The notes: generated by a model not told the origin, from the letters alone. A stretch of DNA of 64,000 bases from Archilochus colubris (GCA_023079485.1 CM041115.1:43021805-43085804), one strand, 5' to 3'; shown: positions 1 through 12,719, counted from the stretch's first letter. Translations and numbers: made by a program.

Positions 1-647
1 ACTTACATATTCAGCTCCCTGGCATGTTCTTGCCTTCCAAAAGCAAGGAGGACAAGTAGGTATGTTAGTGAAGTTTGACTGTAAAGAGCAACAGGGAGTA
101 AATATATGTTTACAGATAATCAGAGCCTATTAAAAAAGTCCCACAAAGGAAAATAAAGGGTTTAACTGAGAAAAATTAAATAGGAACAATGAGGAAATGA
201 ATACATTGTACAGCAGACTTAGATCTATGACCTCAGTCTAGAGAGCCTAATACACTGCAGCCATTCAAGATTTCAATTTGCTTCAGGCTTAAAGACTCCA
301 GTGCAAAACATGGAGTTTACAGGAGTCTGCCATGGGGCAAATCATACAGATTAAGGGCCAACATAAACTTAATGCAGTGCCCTCGGACTGTAATTTGGTA
401 TCAAAAACATCACACAGTGATCTATGCTGTGTATATAATTTTATGTTATACATGTGTGTTCAGAATTATCAAAGACAGTAAAATGCAACACTGTCTCCAG
501 AAATTTATTTCCAATTTTTTTTCCTGGGAAAAAATAAACCAAGAATCCTGGCATAATAAAACAAAAAAAAACTTCTACCCACTGGCTATAAGGATGCTAT
601 TGGCAAGCTTGCCCAGCTATGAGCCACTGGATATGTCCTATAATGTT
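1..647. other. Unassigned AT-rich DNA
   Basis: No repeat, exon or RNA gene is recognised. A 122-codon open frame at 372-740 runs into the CR1 copy that follows and has no family motif, so it is treated as chance. Confidence 0.5.
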
Positions 648-1650
648 AATCCTACAATCACAGGATCATTTGTGTTGGAAGGAACCTTTAAATATCATCT
701 AGTCTACCCCCCTGTCATTGGCAAGAATGTCTTTCACTAGATGAGTTTCCTCAAGTCCCTGTCTGGCCTTTCCCTCAGCACTTCCAATGATGGAGGATCC
801 AAAATTTCTCTGTACAATTGTTTCCTGTGTCCCCCCACACCCATTATTAAAATATTTATTCATTCTAACCAATTCAAACAGCCTAAAACTGTTTTCCCTT
901 GTCCTGTCCACTACAGGCTCTAATCCATCTCTTTCTGTCTCTTAAATGTCCATTGAAACAACAGGGTCTTCCCAGAGCCTTCTCTTCTCCAAACTAAGAA
1001 ACTACTCACTACTTCCTCATCCTTTCCTCATAGGACTGATGTTCCATCATCTTTGTCGTCCACCTCTGGGCCTACTCTAGCAGGTCCATGTCTGTCTTGC
1101 ACTGGGGACCCCAGAGCTGCAATACTCCAGGTGGGGTCTCATGAAAGCAGAGTAGAAGGAGAGGAACACCTGCCTCAAACTGCTCATCACACATCTTTTT
1201 TTGCACCCAAGGATACAATGTGATTTCTAGGCTACAAACACACAGTGCCAAATGACATCCTATTTTTTGCCCACAGGTCCTTCTCCACATAGCTGTTTCA
1301 CAGCTATTCATCCCCCAGTCTGCACTGATATTGAGGACTGCCCTGACCCAGGTGCAGAGGCTTTTACTTGGTTTGTTGAATTTCATGGGGTTCACATGGG
1401 CCATTTCTCAAGCCTGTCAAGGTCACTCTGCATGGCTTCTTTCCCTTAAGCACATCAACTACACCTCTCTGTTTGTTGTTATCCACAAACTTGTTGAGGG
1501 TTCGTTCAATCCTACTATCAGTGTCACTAGCCAACATACTAAACATCACCAGTCCCAGTATGGACCCTTGAGAGACACCACTAGTTACTACTTGCCACTT
1601 GGACTTTGAGCCATTGACTAACTGTTTGGATATGACCATCCAGAATTAAC
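648..1650 (-). mobile_element. CR1 LINE fragment, 3' portion
   Basis: Read on the minus strand this is the 3' part of a CR1 non-LTR retrotransposon: the end of the reverse transcriptase, the C-terminal ORF2 region and the 3' UTR. The 3' terminus lies at 648-690 (GTTGGAAGGAACC on the plus strand preceded by a decayed short-repeat tail). The RT part ends at about 1,650, so the copy is 5'-truncated, as is usual for CR1. It is old: the frame is broken many times and the short tail repeats are mutated. Confidence 0.85.
1364..1639 (-). pseudogene. CR1 ORF2 reverse transcriptase fragment
   Basis: A 91-codon remnant of the CR1 reverse transcriptase. The block TSGVSQGSILG corresponds to the family's TSGVPQGSVLGP. 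The catalytic F-A-D-D-T-K-L block has become FVDNNKQRG, so the second catalytic Asp is Asn. The remainder, RGVVDVLKGK, matches the downstream part of the palm. It is a fossil inside the 648-1,650 CR1 and cannot encode an active enzyme. Confidence 0.8.
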
Positions 1651-4600
1651 TTTGGGCAAGCAATTAGTGAGCTCCAAATAATGGTACTGAAAATTTTTAT
1701 ATTTTCTCTTGCTACAAACATCTTCTTGGAATGTCATATCAATAAGTCATGATGAAAAAAATTAAATTTCTTGTTTTCCTAAACTGATGTACACTAACAA
1801 ACTCTATTCCAATCAGGGAAAATTCCAGCTTGTGTTTAGGAAGCCCAGGAAGATGGATGAAATGTTGCAGTCCTGCCCTGGAATTCTTGCAGAAGTTATT
1901 ATGCTCATGCTCAGAAAGGAGTCATGGGCGTGTAGTCATTTGAGGATTTATTTCTCTCTCCCTGGCTTCAGAAGACAGAGGCATTATAGTGGCATCATTG
2001 GAGTTTATTTGGTCCTTTTGCAGGACTTTCTCTGATGGCCAGATAGCAAATTCAGATGGTGAAGGCTACTGATCTTTGTTATCTCACTGCTTCCTAGAAT
2101 TCTCTTGTCTATCTATATCCATTCAGAGTGTTTGAAGTCATCTGAGGCAAGAACGAGCATTTCATTTTTTGGCTATACAATGTCTGAAACAACGAGGCTT
2201 CAATCTGTGACGATAGAGTAACATAAATAAGCACAGAAATAATGAAAATTTAAAAGATTCGATGATTCCTCTCTCAAATCAGCATGCCTCTGCTATGGAT
2301 AAGACATAACCAATGAATGTCAAAGAGAAAAATATCAGCAAAATAATATTTCTTTTTCATGACATGAGAGAGTATAAATTTTCTTCTTTTCTTTCACCCT
2401 TTTTTATTCTGACAACTATATATTTGGCTAGTTTTCTTTTCTGAGGTGCTCCCTGCAGTCCCAACTGGGTGGAAGTGGTGTGGAAAGAGGGCTTAGAGGG
2501 AACTGATCTTTTGCATAGGAAAGTGCTGTTTTAACACACTTTTCAGAACGGAGCAGAACTATATTGAAAACACAATGTTTATATTTTATCTTAGTTATGT
2601 CCTTCAGTATATTTGAGATATAAGAACAATAGATGAAGCTGGGAGTAGAAAAGAGCAAGTTCTACTACTGGAATTATAAGGTGCTTTAAGAATTTATTTC
2701 ATTTCACAAATTTCAAGCCAGTAATTAATTAGCCATATATGGTAATTTCACTTTCTTAACCATTGTCAATATTTGGAAGCTTCTTTTATAGATTTGTGAT
2801 TAACTTCTAATTATACACTAATTAATCTGTTCATAGTAATAGAGGATCTTGTAGGTTGACAGAGAAATCTATAAATGATGCTCAGGAGACAGTAGAAAAT
2901 TTAATACATTCCAGTCTTGTCATCTTTTACTCACCAAAAAAGTCTCAGGACACCTAGTGCTCAATCTTGGGAGCTATTCTTACTTCCATTAAGAAACTGA
3001 GAAAGAATTTCAGCTGCCAGCAAACAACACAGGTGGACTTTCTACTTCCTTCAAGTATAAGGAAAGTGAAAATAAATAAAAATGGAGCATAATGACAGGC
3101 ATCAGGAGCAAAACTGAATTGCTGCTTTCTGTGGTAGGGAGTGTCAGCCTGCAAAAAGTCATCATTTCCCCTGCTTAAGAAGATAAAGTTGAGGTTTCAG
3201 AAGAACTGGGAATGACATCTCTAGCAAAAGTGGGATTCAGTAATTTTTTTGTGTACGATTTTCTACTCTCTTCCTGGTAATAATTATTTTATCCACTGAT
3301 GTATACACTTTAAATTTGTAAATAATTCCATCTAGGGCTTCTCAATCTCCATATCCCCAGCAATTATTGCTATCTCTAAAACTTACATTTTACTTCATGT
3401 TTCAATTGGATTAATTATAAATATGGCATGTGGTATTCTGATGCTCTCATTGCATCAGAATACAAAATCATTGGCCTGTAGCAGTGTACAAACAGTTTGC
3501 CATTTTGGGCTGTTCAACTGATTCTGTTCATCCCCTTCATCAGCAAAATGCTGGTGTGATTACAGCTCCCCTCATCCTGAAACTAAATGGCAGATGGTCA
3601 AAGAACACAATTACCAAGGAGAGTAAGAAAATCTTCTATGGGAGGGGAAGATCCAAATGATACCTGAAATGTTACTAAAAAGATCAGAGGAAGCTTTGTA
3701 GTGACTAGGTAATAAAAATGGACCAGGTGCAATAAGAGCTTTCATGGACTAGCATAGACACACATTAGGACACTGGTAAGCAATATGGGGTAATTAAAGA
3801 ACTATAGCTTGTATCTAAAGTTCTGTTTAAAAAGGGGCAATTAGACTTTAAAAAAAAAAAAGAAAAAACAACAAAAAAATATCAAACAAACCCAAGCCAA
3901 AACAAAAAACACCAAATAAGCAAAAACAAAAACAAAAAAGTAAATGAATAAAAAGATAGAGTTCTACTTTCCACAGCCTGCTATACAGACAACACACTTC
4001 CCACAAGATAAACTCCACCAATGTACAGTGAAAAAATTAGAATCAATACATTCTAAAGGAAAGTTAAAGTGTCAAAGTAAATACACCTACACAGTTGTTC
4101 TTCCTGCCTGGAGATGTAAAAAGACTCCATTTCTGTGAATCTTGTTCACCCTGATTTAAACCAGGACTGTGTCTTGGATAGAGACTGAAATAAAAGGGTT
4201 CACATATTGTGGGGTAATGTTTTCAGCTTGGCACTTATTCTGTGAGATTTGGAAAAATCTCACATGACCAATGGGCTGACCACTCTCAGGCTTTTATTGG
4301 GATAAAGAACTTGTTCTTACTTGATAGGGAAAAATGTGGTAAGTCTTGCCTTGGTTGAGACATTGCCAGCTCTGCTACCATTTGAGTGAGCAGAGATATA
4401 TCTGATTCACATTACCCTTTCTTCTGTGATTTGATCACCAACGAAACAGTTCACCCCTTTGAGGCATATTACTTTGGCCTCTTTAAAAAACCAAGCAGAT
4501 ACTGCTTATCAGTCACATTTAATTTAGATTAGTACTACCACTTTTTTTTTCCTTTTCTCCAAATGTCTAGATAAACAGCTAAATGGGTTTTAAGGAAAAG

Positions 4601-7600
4601 ACTAAAAGTTTTAGTGCCAGAAGACTAGTTCAAGCATAAGAGAAAGCATTTGAATGTGCCTAGAATTTGAATACTTTCATCTCAAATGTTTCAATTATTT
4701 AGGTGTACCTAATAATCACATTTGCTAAGCCTCTGAGACTGCATTATTCCAGAGGACTCTTGGACATCCCAGATCACCTTCTGTACTCTCTTCAGCCCAC
4801 TTTGATATTTTATCTACTGAGATCATGAGGAGGCAGACACCAAGATGTGACCACTGTGAGCTTTTAACCCACCTGGGGCCACATGTAAACTGGAATAGGA
4901 GACTCACTATGTACACTGTGCCTGGAAGATTTCTCTGTTGTTCATGTACGTCTTACCAGCAGGTCTTTTGGATTCCCTAGCCTCAGGAAAGCTGGCTGTT
5001 ATCAATAGTCTATCATACTTGTCTGAAAGTAAGAGACATATTGACCACACAGGAAAAAAACTCAAATATGATCTGTGAGGTAAAAAGATAGGTATGAATG
5101 CATGCAAAAGAAAAAATATGCTTGTTTTTTTGTTTTTGTTGATGGTTGGTTGGTTGAATTGATTTGGTTCAGTTTTCTGAGAGGCAAAAGAATAATATGG
5201 ATATTTACTTTGGCAAAAAGGAGTAATACAGCTGGCTAGGCAGAAAGAATGGATATGTTTTTAATATAGCAGAGTTAAAAAGTAACTCTGAAGAGGACAG
5301 TCCTTGATATTTCATCTGTCTTCTTAATGTTCTTCTGCTATCCAAAATGGAGCATATTAGAAGGTTGTTATGGATATGAACATCATAGATATGGTCACAG
5401 AGGAATTTGGGTTAGAGAATCTTACAAGAAAAGATCTCAGTGGCCTAAAATCTAAAGTTTATTCTCTAAGTGATTTTGGAACAGCAAGGTAGTTGTTATT
5501 CCTGTTCTGTCAAAAAGATGTAAATGTGCATGCTCTGTACAAATCCACTTTACAACTATCAGTACCATTAAGATCATCCACAAGCAGCACTGCTAAACTG
5601 TGATAACGAGGGACTGAAGGAACTTAGTCCTTGACTGAGTTCAGGCTGGCATACCACCTTCCACATACATTGATTCAACCTTGTGGTCAGTCTTCTGCAT
5701 GGTTCAGGACAGCCACGGATTTGTTACCCTGAAGCATTACTGTCTTCCTTATTATTTTCTTTCTAATTCAGATGGTTTGCATGAGACACCAAGAGTCCTC
5801 GCTGATCACATCATCCCAGGCCACTCTTTTACTTTCTTCTCTACCAAAATGAATTAATAGTTCCCTTCATCATCAGGCTTTCCAAGGATGTCACTTCTTG
5901 CAAGAATGTAAAGCTACGAACATTCAACTATACTTTGATTCTTCCCAGTGCCATACCTAAGCATCACAACAGAACAAGTGTAGTACAGAGATTATTGGTG
6001 ACCCTTTCCCATGACAATTTCCTGTTCTTTCTTTTGTTTTCCCTGTGTGTCCCAAAATCATATAACGTTATAGCTGGGCAGATGTCGTCAAAGTCTCGTT
6101 TATCTGAGCAGGACTTCTGGGTAGCCTCCTCCTAGGGACAGATATGTACGGTCTGTTTAAAAATTGGCATCACACCCATCTATAAATACCTCATATTGCT
6201 GGTTCTTTGTCCTCTGAGATTATTTCACCATCCCAACAGTCACACATATTACTCAGTATTTAGAGGGATGATGAACTGGCAGTTGGCATGTGCACACAGA
6301 CCATTGGCTCAGAGTCAAATTGCCATAGATGAGAGGGACAAGATGGGATCTCATTTAAACTACAAACACTCAGTCAGGGTTGAGTGCTGCACCTGTGACA
6401 TTATATAATGTGTGAGGGTAAACCTGAAGAGTAATTAAAAGATAAATCTATATAAAAATTCTCTCTAGAGGTAGATAGACTGCCAGTTTGAACTAACAAA
6501 GTATTGGAGAGGACAAGCACCAGTTAACATGGTGCATGTATGGAATGCAAGCACCATTTCAACACTCCTGAATTCTTATTCTTTCAAAGTCTGCAAAATA
6601 CCTATGCTTCTGCTAACAAAATATTTGTTATAACACCACTGCTCATCCAAAACATCAGAACTTCAGCTTTCAGTCTCCACCAGTATCAAATTTGACACAT
6701 TGCTGTATGCTTCCTTAGGGACCAGCTCCCCAGGTCCTAAGAAATCTGGCATTAAGTATTGTCTGCCATTTGCATAATGTCTTCTTTCTCTCTGGACTGA
6801 GAAAATACAGCTTCAGAAATCCTGCAAATGCACCTCTTTCCTGTGAAGATACTGAAAGATTTGTGCTTACCTGATACTCTCCTTTCTTTGACAGTTTGCT
6901 TTTGTAATCTCATCTGCTTAACAAGTTTCATTGCAATGTTTAAACATAGATCTTCCTGACAAGTGCTTTACCCAAATGAATCCTAATGTTCTTCCCAACA
7001 CACAACCACTGGGGATGAAGCGAAACTTCAGGTTTTGAATATTTGGTTCTGAGATCTGCTCTCATCTATGGCATGTTTAAGCATCAGACACAGAGGATAC
7101 CTCTGCTTTCTGATATATTACATAGGGGAATAGACAGCCAAAAATGGCTAAAGAACAAAAAAACACCAAAAAAAACCAAACCAAAACTTACAAATAAAAC
7201 CAGCAGTCAGATAAATATTTTCATTTCTAATCAGAAATTTATTCAAATTTGTTTTTCCTGTGAATATCCTACTAAGCTGAAATAAGTCTGAAGATACTGC
7301 AGTGTCTGATCAACAGTTGTCCACTTGCTTCTAACGGAATTTTGTGCATGTTGACATTATAAACAGCAATATTATACTAGCTATGAATCAGTGGGACAAA
7401 AACTCCTACATTAATAAAATAGTCATATCACAATGAGAAAAATATAAAAAACTAGTGAAAAAATATTATATGACACATACAAAGAAAAAGAAAATTTAAG
7501 ATAGAGTGAAAGCTGACTAGCTAGGAGATGCCTGTGTTGAGGTGGGAAAATTTGAATATACTAAAAAGGCCAACAAGAGTTACATTGTTAAGATTCCATA

Positions 7601-8087
7601 GCCCAAACTCAAATCTCAGACAGGAGATGTGATATATCATATGCTTAAAAGCCTAAGGCGTGAGCAAAGGCAGCATATACTGATGTGCCAGTGTTCTGAG
7701 AAAGTGGAAGATTTTACACGAAAGAGACAAGGAGAAGGAAGTTTCAGAAATACTTGCTGGCTGAAATATAGCTATCTACTTAAATTTACTTAAAATATTC
7801 TTCAGATCAAATTCCTATTGGCACAGGATAGCAGGTTGAGGGACAGGCCATTTGGGAAATTACTAAGAAATGATGGTAAACTATACTGCCAGTTCTCATT
7901 AACCCTGGATGTCCTCATACAATAACAGTGAGAAATGCAAGATACAACCGATTTCTTGCAATGGAATTGCTAGTTAAATAAAACCCAAGCAAAATGTGTA
8001 TACTGTGATAATGACCATATACCAAGGAACATCTGGTGTTCCTAGATATTGTTATATTCCCGTGTCTATGGGAACAGCATTTTAAAT
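1651..8087. other. Unassigned AT-rich DNA with A-rich patches
   Basis: No element or exon is recognised. Low-complexity A-rich runs lie at about 3,850-3,935 and 7,150-7,200. Scattered open frames of 60-82 codons have no motif or coding bias I can see. Ancient decayed repeats may be present but not readable by eye. Confidence 0.5.
3850..3935. repeat. A-rich low-complexity tract
   Basis: Runs of A interrupted by single C or G (A12, AAAAAC, CAAAAAC type units). It could be a decayed poly-A tract of a retroposed sequence, but no retroposed body is recognisable on either side. Confidence 0.7.
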
Positions 8088-9166
8088 TGTCATGGTTTAG
8101 GCCCTGCTGATACCAACCAGAACTCCATTCACTCACTCACCATACCGCCACTGTGGGATGGTAAGGACAATATCCACCGGAAGGCTCTTAATTGAGAAAA
8201 GGATAGGGATGTTTTCAGTCCTTTATTACCTTAATCGGCAAAACCAGACAGACTCAACTCGAAAAGAAAACAAACTAATTTAATCTTCTAGGAGAAAGAG
8301 AAAACATGATGAGACCTTAGAACCTTCCCCTCCCCTTCCCATCTTTCCAGGCCCAAATTAGTTCACTTCTGCTTCCCCCTCAGGGCACAGGGGAGGGGCA
8401 GGGGGGGTTTAGGGTCAGTTCCCCACACGGTGTTTCTGCTGCTCCTTCCTCCTCAGGGTAAGTTCTCCTCACGCTCTCCCTCTGCTCCAACTCGGGGTCC
8501 CTCTCCTGGGAGAGTCCTTCAGGAACCCCTCCGACGTGAGTCCCTCCCACAGGTGCAGTCCCTCAGGCACAGACTGCTCCAGCCTGGGCTGCACACACGG
8601 TCACGGCTGCTTCAGGAGCAGTCACCTCCTCTGGCACAGGGTCCTCCATGGCTGCAGATCCATGTCTGCCCCTGTCTGGTGTCCTACACAGACAGATGTT
8701 TCACATCTGTCCACCTGTGACAGTTCTAGGACTACAAATCCACATTTACCCTTCTGGTCCTTCAAGAACTGCTCCACTGTGCTTCCCCATGGGCTGCAGA
8801 GGCACAGCTGCGATCTCACCATGGGCTGTTGGGAAATCTCTACTTGGGCACCTACTCTTCCTCCTTCCTCACTGACTTTGGTGTCTTTGCTCTGGCATTG
8901 CCCTCACCTCCTCATCTCCTCTGATCTGTAGGTCTTTTTTTTAATATTTTTGCAGTTTCATTTTCCCTTTCTTGCATATGCTACTCTCAGAGATGCATCC
9001 AACTTCCCAAATCTGCTCAACCTTGGCCAGATGTGGGGCCAGAATAAAAGGCTGGGGAGTTTCCATCAGCTTCTCACAGAAGTCACCCCTGTGGTGCCCT
9101 CCCTTCCAAAACACCACTGCACTAACCCAAGAAAATTATTCTGTAGAAATTGGTGATATCATGACA
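8088..9166 (-). mobile_element. Solo LTR of an ERVL-like avian endogenous retrovirus (family B)
   Basis: A 1,079 bp block bounded by TGTCATGG on the left and ATGACA on the right. The ends form an imperfect inverted repeat (TGTCATG at both ends when the right end is reverse-complemented), as LTRs do. It shares its order and many short matches with the copies at 15,089-16,105 and, in opposite orientation, 57,790-59,041. On the minus strand an AATAAA lies near 8,225, which sets the orientation. The C+G-rich middle (8,320-8,900) makes long open frames that are not genes. No exact target duplication was found next to the ends. ERVL-like assignment is from memory of avian LTRs. Confidence 0.7.
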
Positions 9167-9844
9167 AAGAAAGAAACTCAGTACGTCAAAATTATGTTTG
9201 ATGTTTTGAGATCTTTATAAGCTCTTTGGCTGTAAACAGCGGAGACACAGTGCCCTGCTATATAAATATATTGGGTGAGCATCTCAAAGCACTGTGCTAC
9301 ATAAAGTGATATACTTTAGTGAATTCTAACACTGACAGGATGAGAGATTACAACAGCAATTTTGCCTTCTGAGGAAATCTGAAGGAAATATAGATTGTGA
9401 AAATACATGGTCAGGAGACAAAGACACAAAAGTTACCATATTTTCAAGCAGACACTTGAACTGGTTAATGACACTTCTCAAGACACACTTAGCTAAGATA
9501 TTAACATGCAAGTGTGGCTTGATTATTTTTCTGTTATATTTTGAAACAAAAAGAAGACTTCAACTAGTGTGAAAAAAATGTAATTTAATTTCATGTATAT
9601 GACTGATAATTAACTTTCCATTTAAATTTTTTCAATGATGTAGAGTATTTGCCCCTGTAGACAGTGCTTGTAAATTTTGTTAAACAATCTTTCAATATTC
9701 ATTTCACCTGTTTCCATGTATTGACACATATATTGTATTTGAGGAAAATGAAATATAGTTCATGTCTGTATTCCCATCATTAGCACAGCACTCTGGGGTG
9801 TATATTATTTTATATAGATCTTGTCATATTTTATGAGAGGAGGA
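9167..9844. other. Unassigned AT-rich DNA
   Basis: Nothing recognised between the LTR and the start of the CR1 copy. Confidence 0.5.
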
Positions 9845-10135
9845 AAACTGCCAGCAAAATATCAGCTTCAGGCTGCTGGGGGACATTCTGAGTCAAGTCC
9901 CCTGGAAAATATTTTTGCAGGTGCTGGCATTCATGAGTGCTGGTCACTCCTTAAACATCACCTCCTAAGGCCACAAGAAAAGGCAATCCCAAAATGTCAG
10001 AAGTCAAGCAGACGAGGTAGAAAATTGGCTTGGCTCAACAGGGATCTGCTCCTACAAATCAGGAAAAAAAGGGAACATGTATGCCCAGTGGAAGCTGGGT
10101 CAGGTGACATGGGAAGAATACACAGACACTGCTAA
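9821..10135 (+). pseudogene. CR1 ORF2 endonuclease-RT linker fragment
   Basis: A 104-codon frame whose middle and end match the CR1 linker: WSLLKHHLLRPQEKAIPKC followed by SSRRGRKLAWLNRDLL. The first codons lie outside the element. The frame is lost at about 10,135, where the downstream lysine-rich linker continues in another frame. Confidence 0.75.
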
Positions 10136-10411
10136 AAATGAGAGGGAGAAAAAATGAGTGGAAAAAGCTCCACTGCAGCTGAAATTGGCCAGAACTATTG
10201 AGGACAATAAAAAGAGGGGGTTTGAAAATGCATTAATGGCAAAAGGCAGTGTAGAACAGTACCAGTCCTTTTCAGGGTAAGGACTGTCACCACGCTGACA
10301 GGAATACCGGACAACGAAGAGGTATTTCAGGCATTCTTTGCCTCTGTCTTCAACACTGATGACGCATCAAGGGGGGCTCAATGGGCAGAACTGGACGACT
10401 ATGACTGCCAC

Positions 10412-10732
10412 ATGTATCAATGCTTAGCTGACACTGAACTTCTATGGAATCTGCTGCTACAGTTAGATCCTTCCAAGTCCATAGGGCCTGATGGGATCCA
10501 TCCAAGACTCTTCAGAGAGGTGGCTGATGTTATCACTAGGCTTCTCTCCATTATTTTTGGGAGATCCTGGCAATCTGTAAAGATCCCATTTGACTGGAGG
10601 CTGGCTAATGTTCTAATATTCAGAAAGGGCAAGAAGGATGACATTGGAAACTACAGCTCTGTCAGTCTAATTTCAGTTCCTGGTAAAAATACGGAAAAGA
10701 TTTTTCTGAGAGGTATTAAAAAACATCCGTAG
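10412..10732 (+). pseudogene. CR1 ORF2 RT fingers fragment
   Basis: A 106-codon piece of CR1 reverse transcriptase: DPSKSIGPDGIHPRLFREVA, then WRLANV and SVSLISVPGK, the conserved blocks at the front of the RT domain in their usual order. It ends at a stop near 10,732, and the next RT blocks follow in a separate frame from about 10,860. Confidence 0.85.
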
Positions 10733-10979
10733 GACAACACAACCATTGCTCACAGACACCATGGCTTCATAATGAGAAAGTCTTGTCTGTCAAACTTAGT
10801 TTTCTTTTTATGACAAGTTAACCCATCTAGCTGATTAAGGGAAACCAGCGGACAATATATTTCTGGACTTCAGGAAAGCTTTGGATGCTGTCTCCTATAG
10901 TATCCTCCTGTGCAGCATATATCTGGACAAGCACACTATACAGTAAGTGAGCACCTGGCTCATAGGTTAAGCACAAAGA

Positions 10980-11273
10980 GTGATAGTGAATAGGGGTAAC
11001 AACAGGCTGGTACTAGCCACTAATGGAGTTCCACAGGGCTCTATCTTTGGCCCGATCCTCTTCACCATCTTCATCAATGATTTGGATACAGGACTGGAAG
11101 GAATTTTAAGCAAGTTGGAGGATGACACAAAATTGAGAGGAGTGGTTGACTCCCTGGATGGCAGGCAGGCCCTGCAGAGAGACTTTGACAGGTTAAAGAG
11201 ATGGGAAATCACCAACCACATTAAGTTTAACAAGGCCAAGTGCCAAATTCTGAATTTAGGACAGCCCTGGTGA
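10980..11273 (+). pseudogene. CR1 ORF2 RT palm fragment
   Basis: A 97-codon RT remnant with GVPQGSIFGPILF, FINDLDTGLEG and DDTKLRGVVDSLDGRQAL. The catalytic box is LEDDTKL where FADDTKL is expected, so both Asp remain but the two flanking residues changed. HIKFNKAKCQIL is the conserved block just downstream. The frame ends at 11,273. Confidence 0.85.
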
Positions 11274-11442
11274 CAAGTACAGACTGGGGAATGAATGGCT
11301 CGAGAGCAGGGCAGCAGAGATGGACCTGGGAGTCCTGGTTGATGGCGAGTGGAATACGAGGCAGCAGTATGCCCTGGAAGCCAGGAGTGCCAACCACATC
11401 CTGGGATGCATCAAGCACAGCATCAGCAGCTGATCAAATGAG

Positions 11443-11712
11443 GTGATTGCCCCGTTCTACTCTATGCTGGTACGGTCTCACCTTGAGACCGTACAGTTGT
11501 GCAGTTTCAGGTACTGCAATATAGAAAAAGAAATCAAACTATTGGAGAGCATCCAAAGGAGAGCAATAAGGATGGTGAAGGGTCTGGAAAGGATGACTTT
11601 TGAGGAGCAGCTGAGGTCACTTGGATTGTTCAGTTTGGAGAAAAGGAGGCTGAAGAGCAACCTCATTGCAGCATACAATGGGGAAGAGGGGAAGAGATGG
11701 GACTGGTACTGA
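11443..11712 (+). pseudogene. CR1 ORF2 C-terminal fragment
   Basis: An 89-codon remnant carrying LLESIQRRAIRMVKGLE and SLEKRRLKSNLIAAYN, the conserved C-terminal part of CR1 ORF2. The segment around codons 10-18 is replaced by a sequence complementary to its own upstream neighbour (hairpin at 11,470-11,494). The rest of the C-terminus continues in another frame to about 11,947 (RFRLDIRKKFFTQR). Confidence 0.85.
11470..11494. repeat. Perfect 11 bp inverted repeat, 3 nt loop
   Basis: Arm GTACGGTCTCA at 11,470-11,480, loop 11,481-11,483, and its exact reverse complement at 11,484-11,494. Other CR1 copies in the window do not have this palindrome at the same place, so it arose in this copy, probably by a local template switch. 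Confidence 0.9.
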
Positions 11713-12149
11713 TTTCTTCACTCCTGTGACCAAAGACAGGACTCAGGCAGATGGTAAGAAGCTGAATCAGAAGAGGTTTAGGTTAGATATTAGGAAAAAA
11801 TTTTTCACCCAGAGAGCACCTGAGCAACAGAACAGGGAAGCAGTCACAGCACCAAACCTGCCTGAATTCAAGAAGTGTTTGGATGACGCTCAGGCACCAG
11901 GTGTGATACTTGGGAGGGGCCTTCACAGGGACAGGAGATGTACTTGATGATACTGGAGACTCCGTTCCAACTCATATTCTACGATTCTATGATATTTTGA
12001 ACCTCAGCTAATAATTTCTGTTATGGCTTGCATGAGTTGTTTTTCAACAGATGAATTCAAACTGTTGCTTTAAGAAACTGCGCTTCATACCTTCCGAGTA
12101 TATAAGAATACACACATTCAAAATAATCAGAATAGCATAGTGAAATCAG

Positions 12150-12265
12150 AGTCACAGAATCATTTTGGTTGGAAAATACCTCTAGGATAATCAAGTTCAA
12201 CAATTAGCCTAGCACTGAGAAGCACTAAAGCATGTCTCTAAACACCACATCTACATCTGCTAGGA
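12150..12265 (-). mobile_element. CR1 LINE 3' UTR remnant
   Basis: About 115 bp matching the extreme 3' end of CR1 in reverse: TCACAGAATCATTTTGGTTG followed by the 3' UTR up to about 12,265. It contains no coding sequence. A separate LTR was inserted about 30 bp to the right. Confidence 0.75.
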
Positions 12266-12294
12266 ATCAGAAAGCCTTATTTACAATCTAAATT

Positions 12295-12713
12295 TGAGGC
12301 AGTACAGCCTCAGACTGTCAGCACCGAACAATTGCTGATAATTTCAACATAAGCTTTGGGCTATGTGCAAGGACAGTGCTGCTTAAAACATATTTTGTAA
12401 CCACAAGGAACAGTACGTTAGAACACTCGAAGGTTAAGGAGTAAGCAAGACAATTAGATTAAGGGACTCGGCACGATTGCAACATCTACAAAGAAGCTCA
12501 AATGTGTGAAAGATAAGCTTTGTTACTTAATTGTTGCTAAATTCTTTGTAGCCAATCAAGTTAAAACGTGTGTAACGAGATGTAGAAATCACCAATCAGC
12601 AATATGTATACGTGGCATTAGCTCTTAGATAAGTGTATAAATATCGCCTTCTGATTCAATAAAGTTGGACAATTTGTTTGCATCAAACTGGGTCCCCGTC
12701 TCGCACTGCGACA
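12295..12713 (+). mobile_element. Solo LTR with exact 6 bp target duplication (ERVK-like)
   Basis: A 419 bp element starting TGAGGCAG and ending GCGACA. It is flanked by the perfect direct repeat TAAATT at 12,289-12,294 and 12,714-12,719, and 6 bp is the duplication length typical of class II (ERVK or alpharetrovirus-like) elements. A TATA box (TATAAATA, 12,636) and a poly-A signal (AATAAA, 12,658-12,663) lie in the right order near the 3' end. About a dozen CpG dinucleotides survive in otherwise CpG-poor surroundings, which argues for a fairly recent insertion. No internal retroviral sequence is present, so recombination between two LTRs left this solo copy. Confidence 0.9.
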
Positions 12714-12719
12714 TAAATT

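Larger units (their letters stand above)
9845..11994 (+). mobile_element. CR1 LINE, RT domain to 3' end
   Basis: A 2.15 kb plus-strand CR1 copy that starts in the linker between endonuclease and reverse transcriptase, covers RT and the C-terminal region, and ends at an intact 3' tail (CGATTCTATGAT at about 11,983-11,994). Linker motifs SSRRGRKLAWLNRDLL near 9,995-10,050 and the RT block GPDGIHPR near 10,490 identify it. It is 5'-truncated. The reading frame is split into at least four pieces by stops and frameshifts. Catalytic FADD is replaced by LEDD. Confidence 0.9.

Noticed and set aside
8430..8931. Proline- and cysteine-rich overlapping frames
   Set aside because: They lie in the C+G-rich middle of a solo LTR and the same type of frames occurs in the related LTR at 15.4-16.1 kb.
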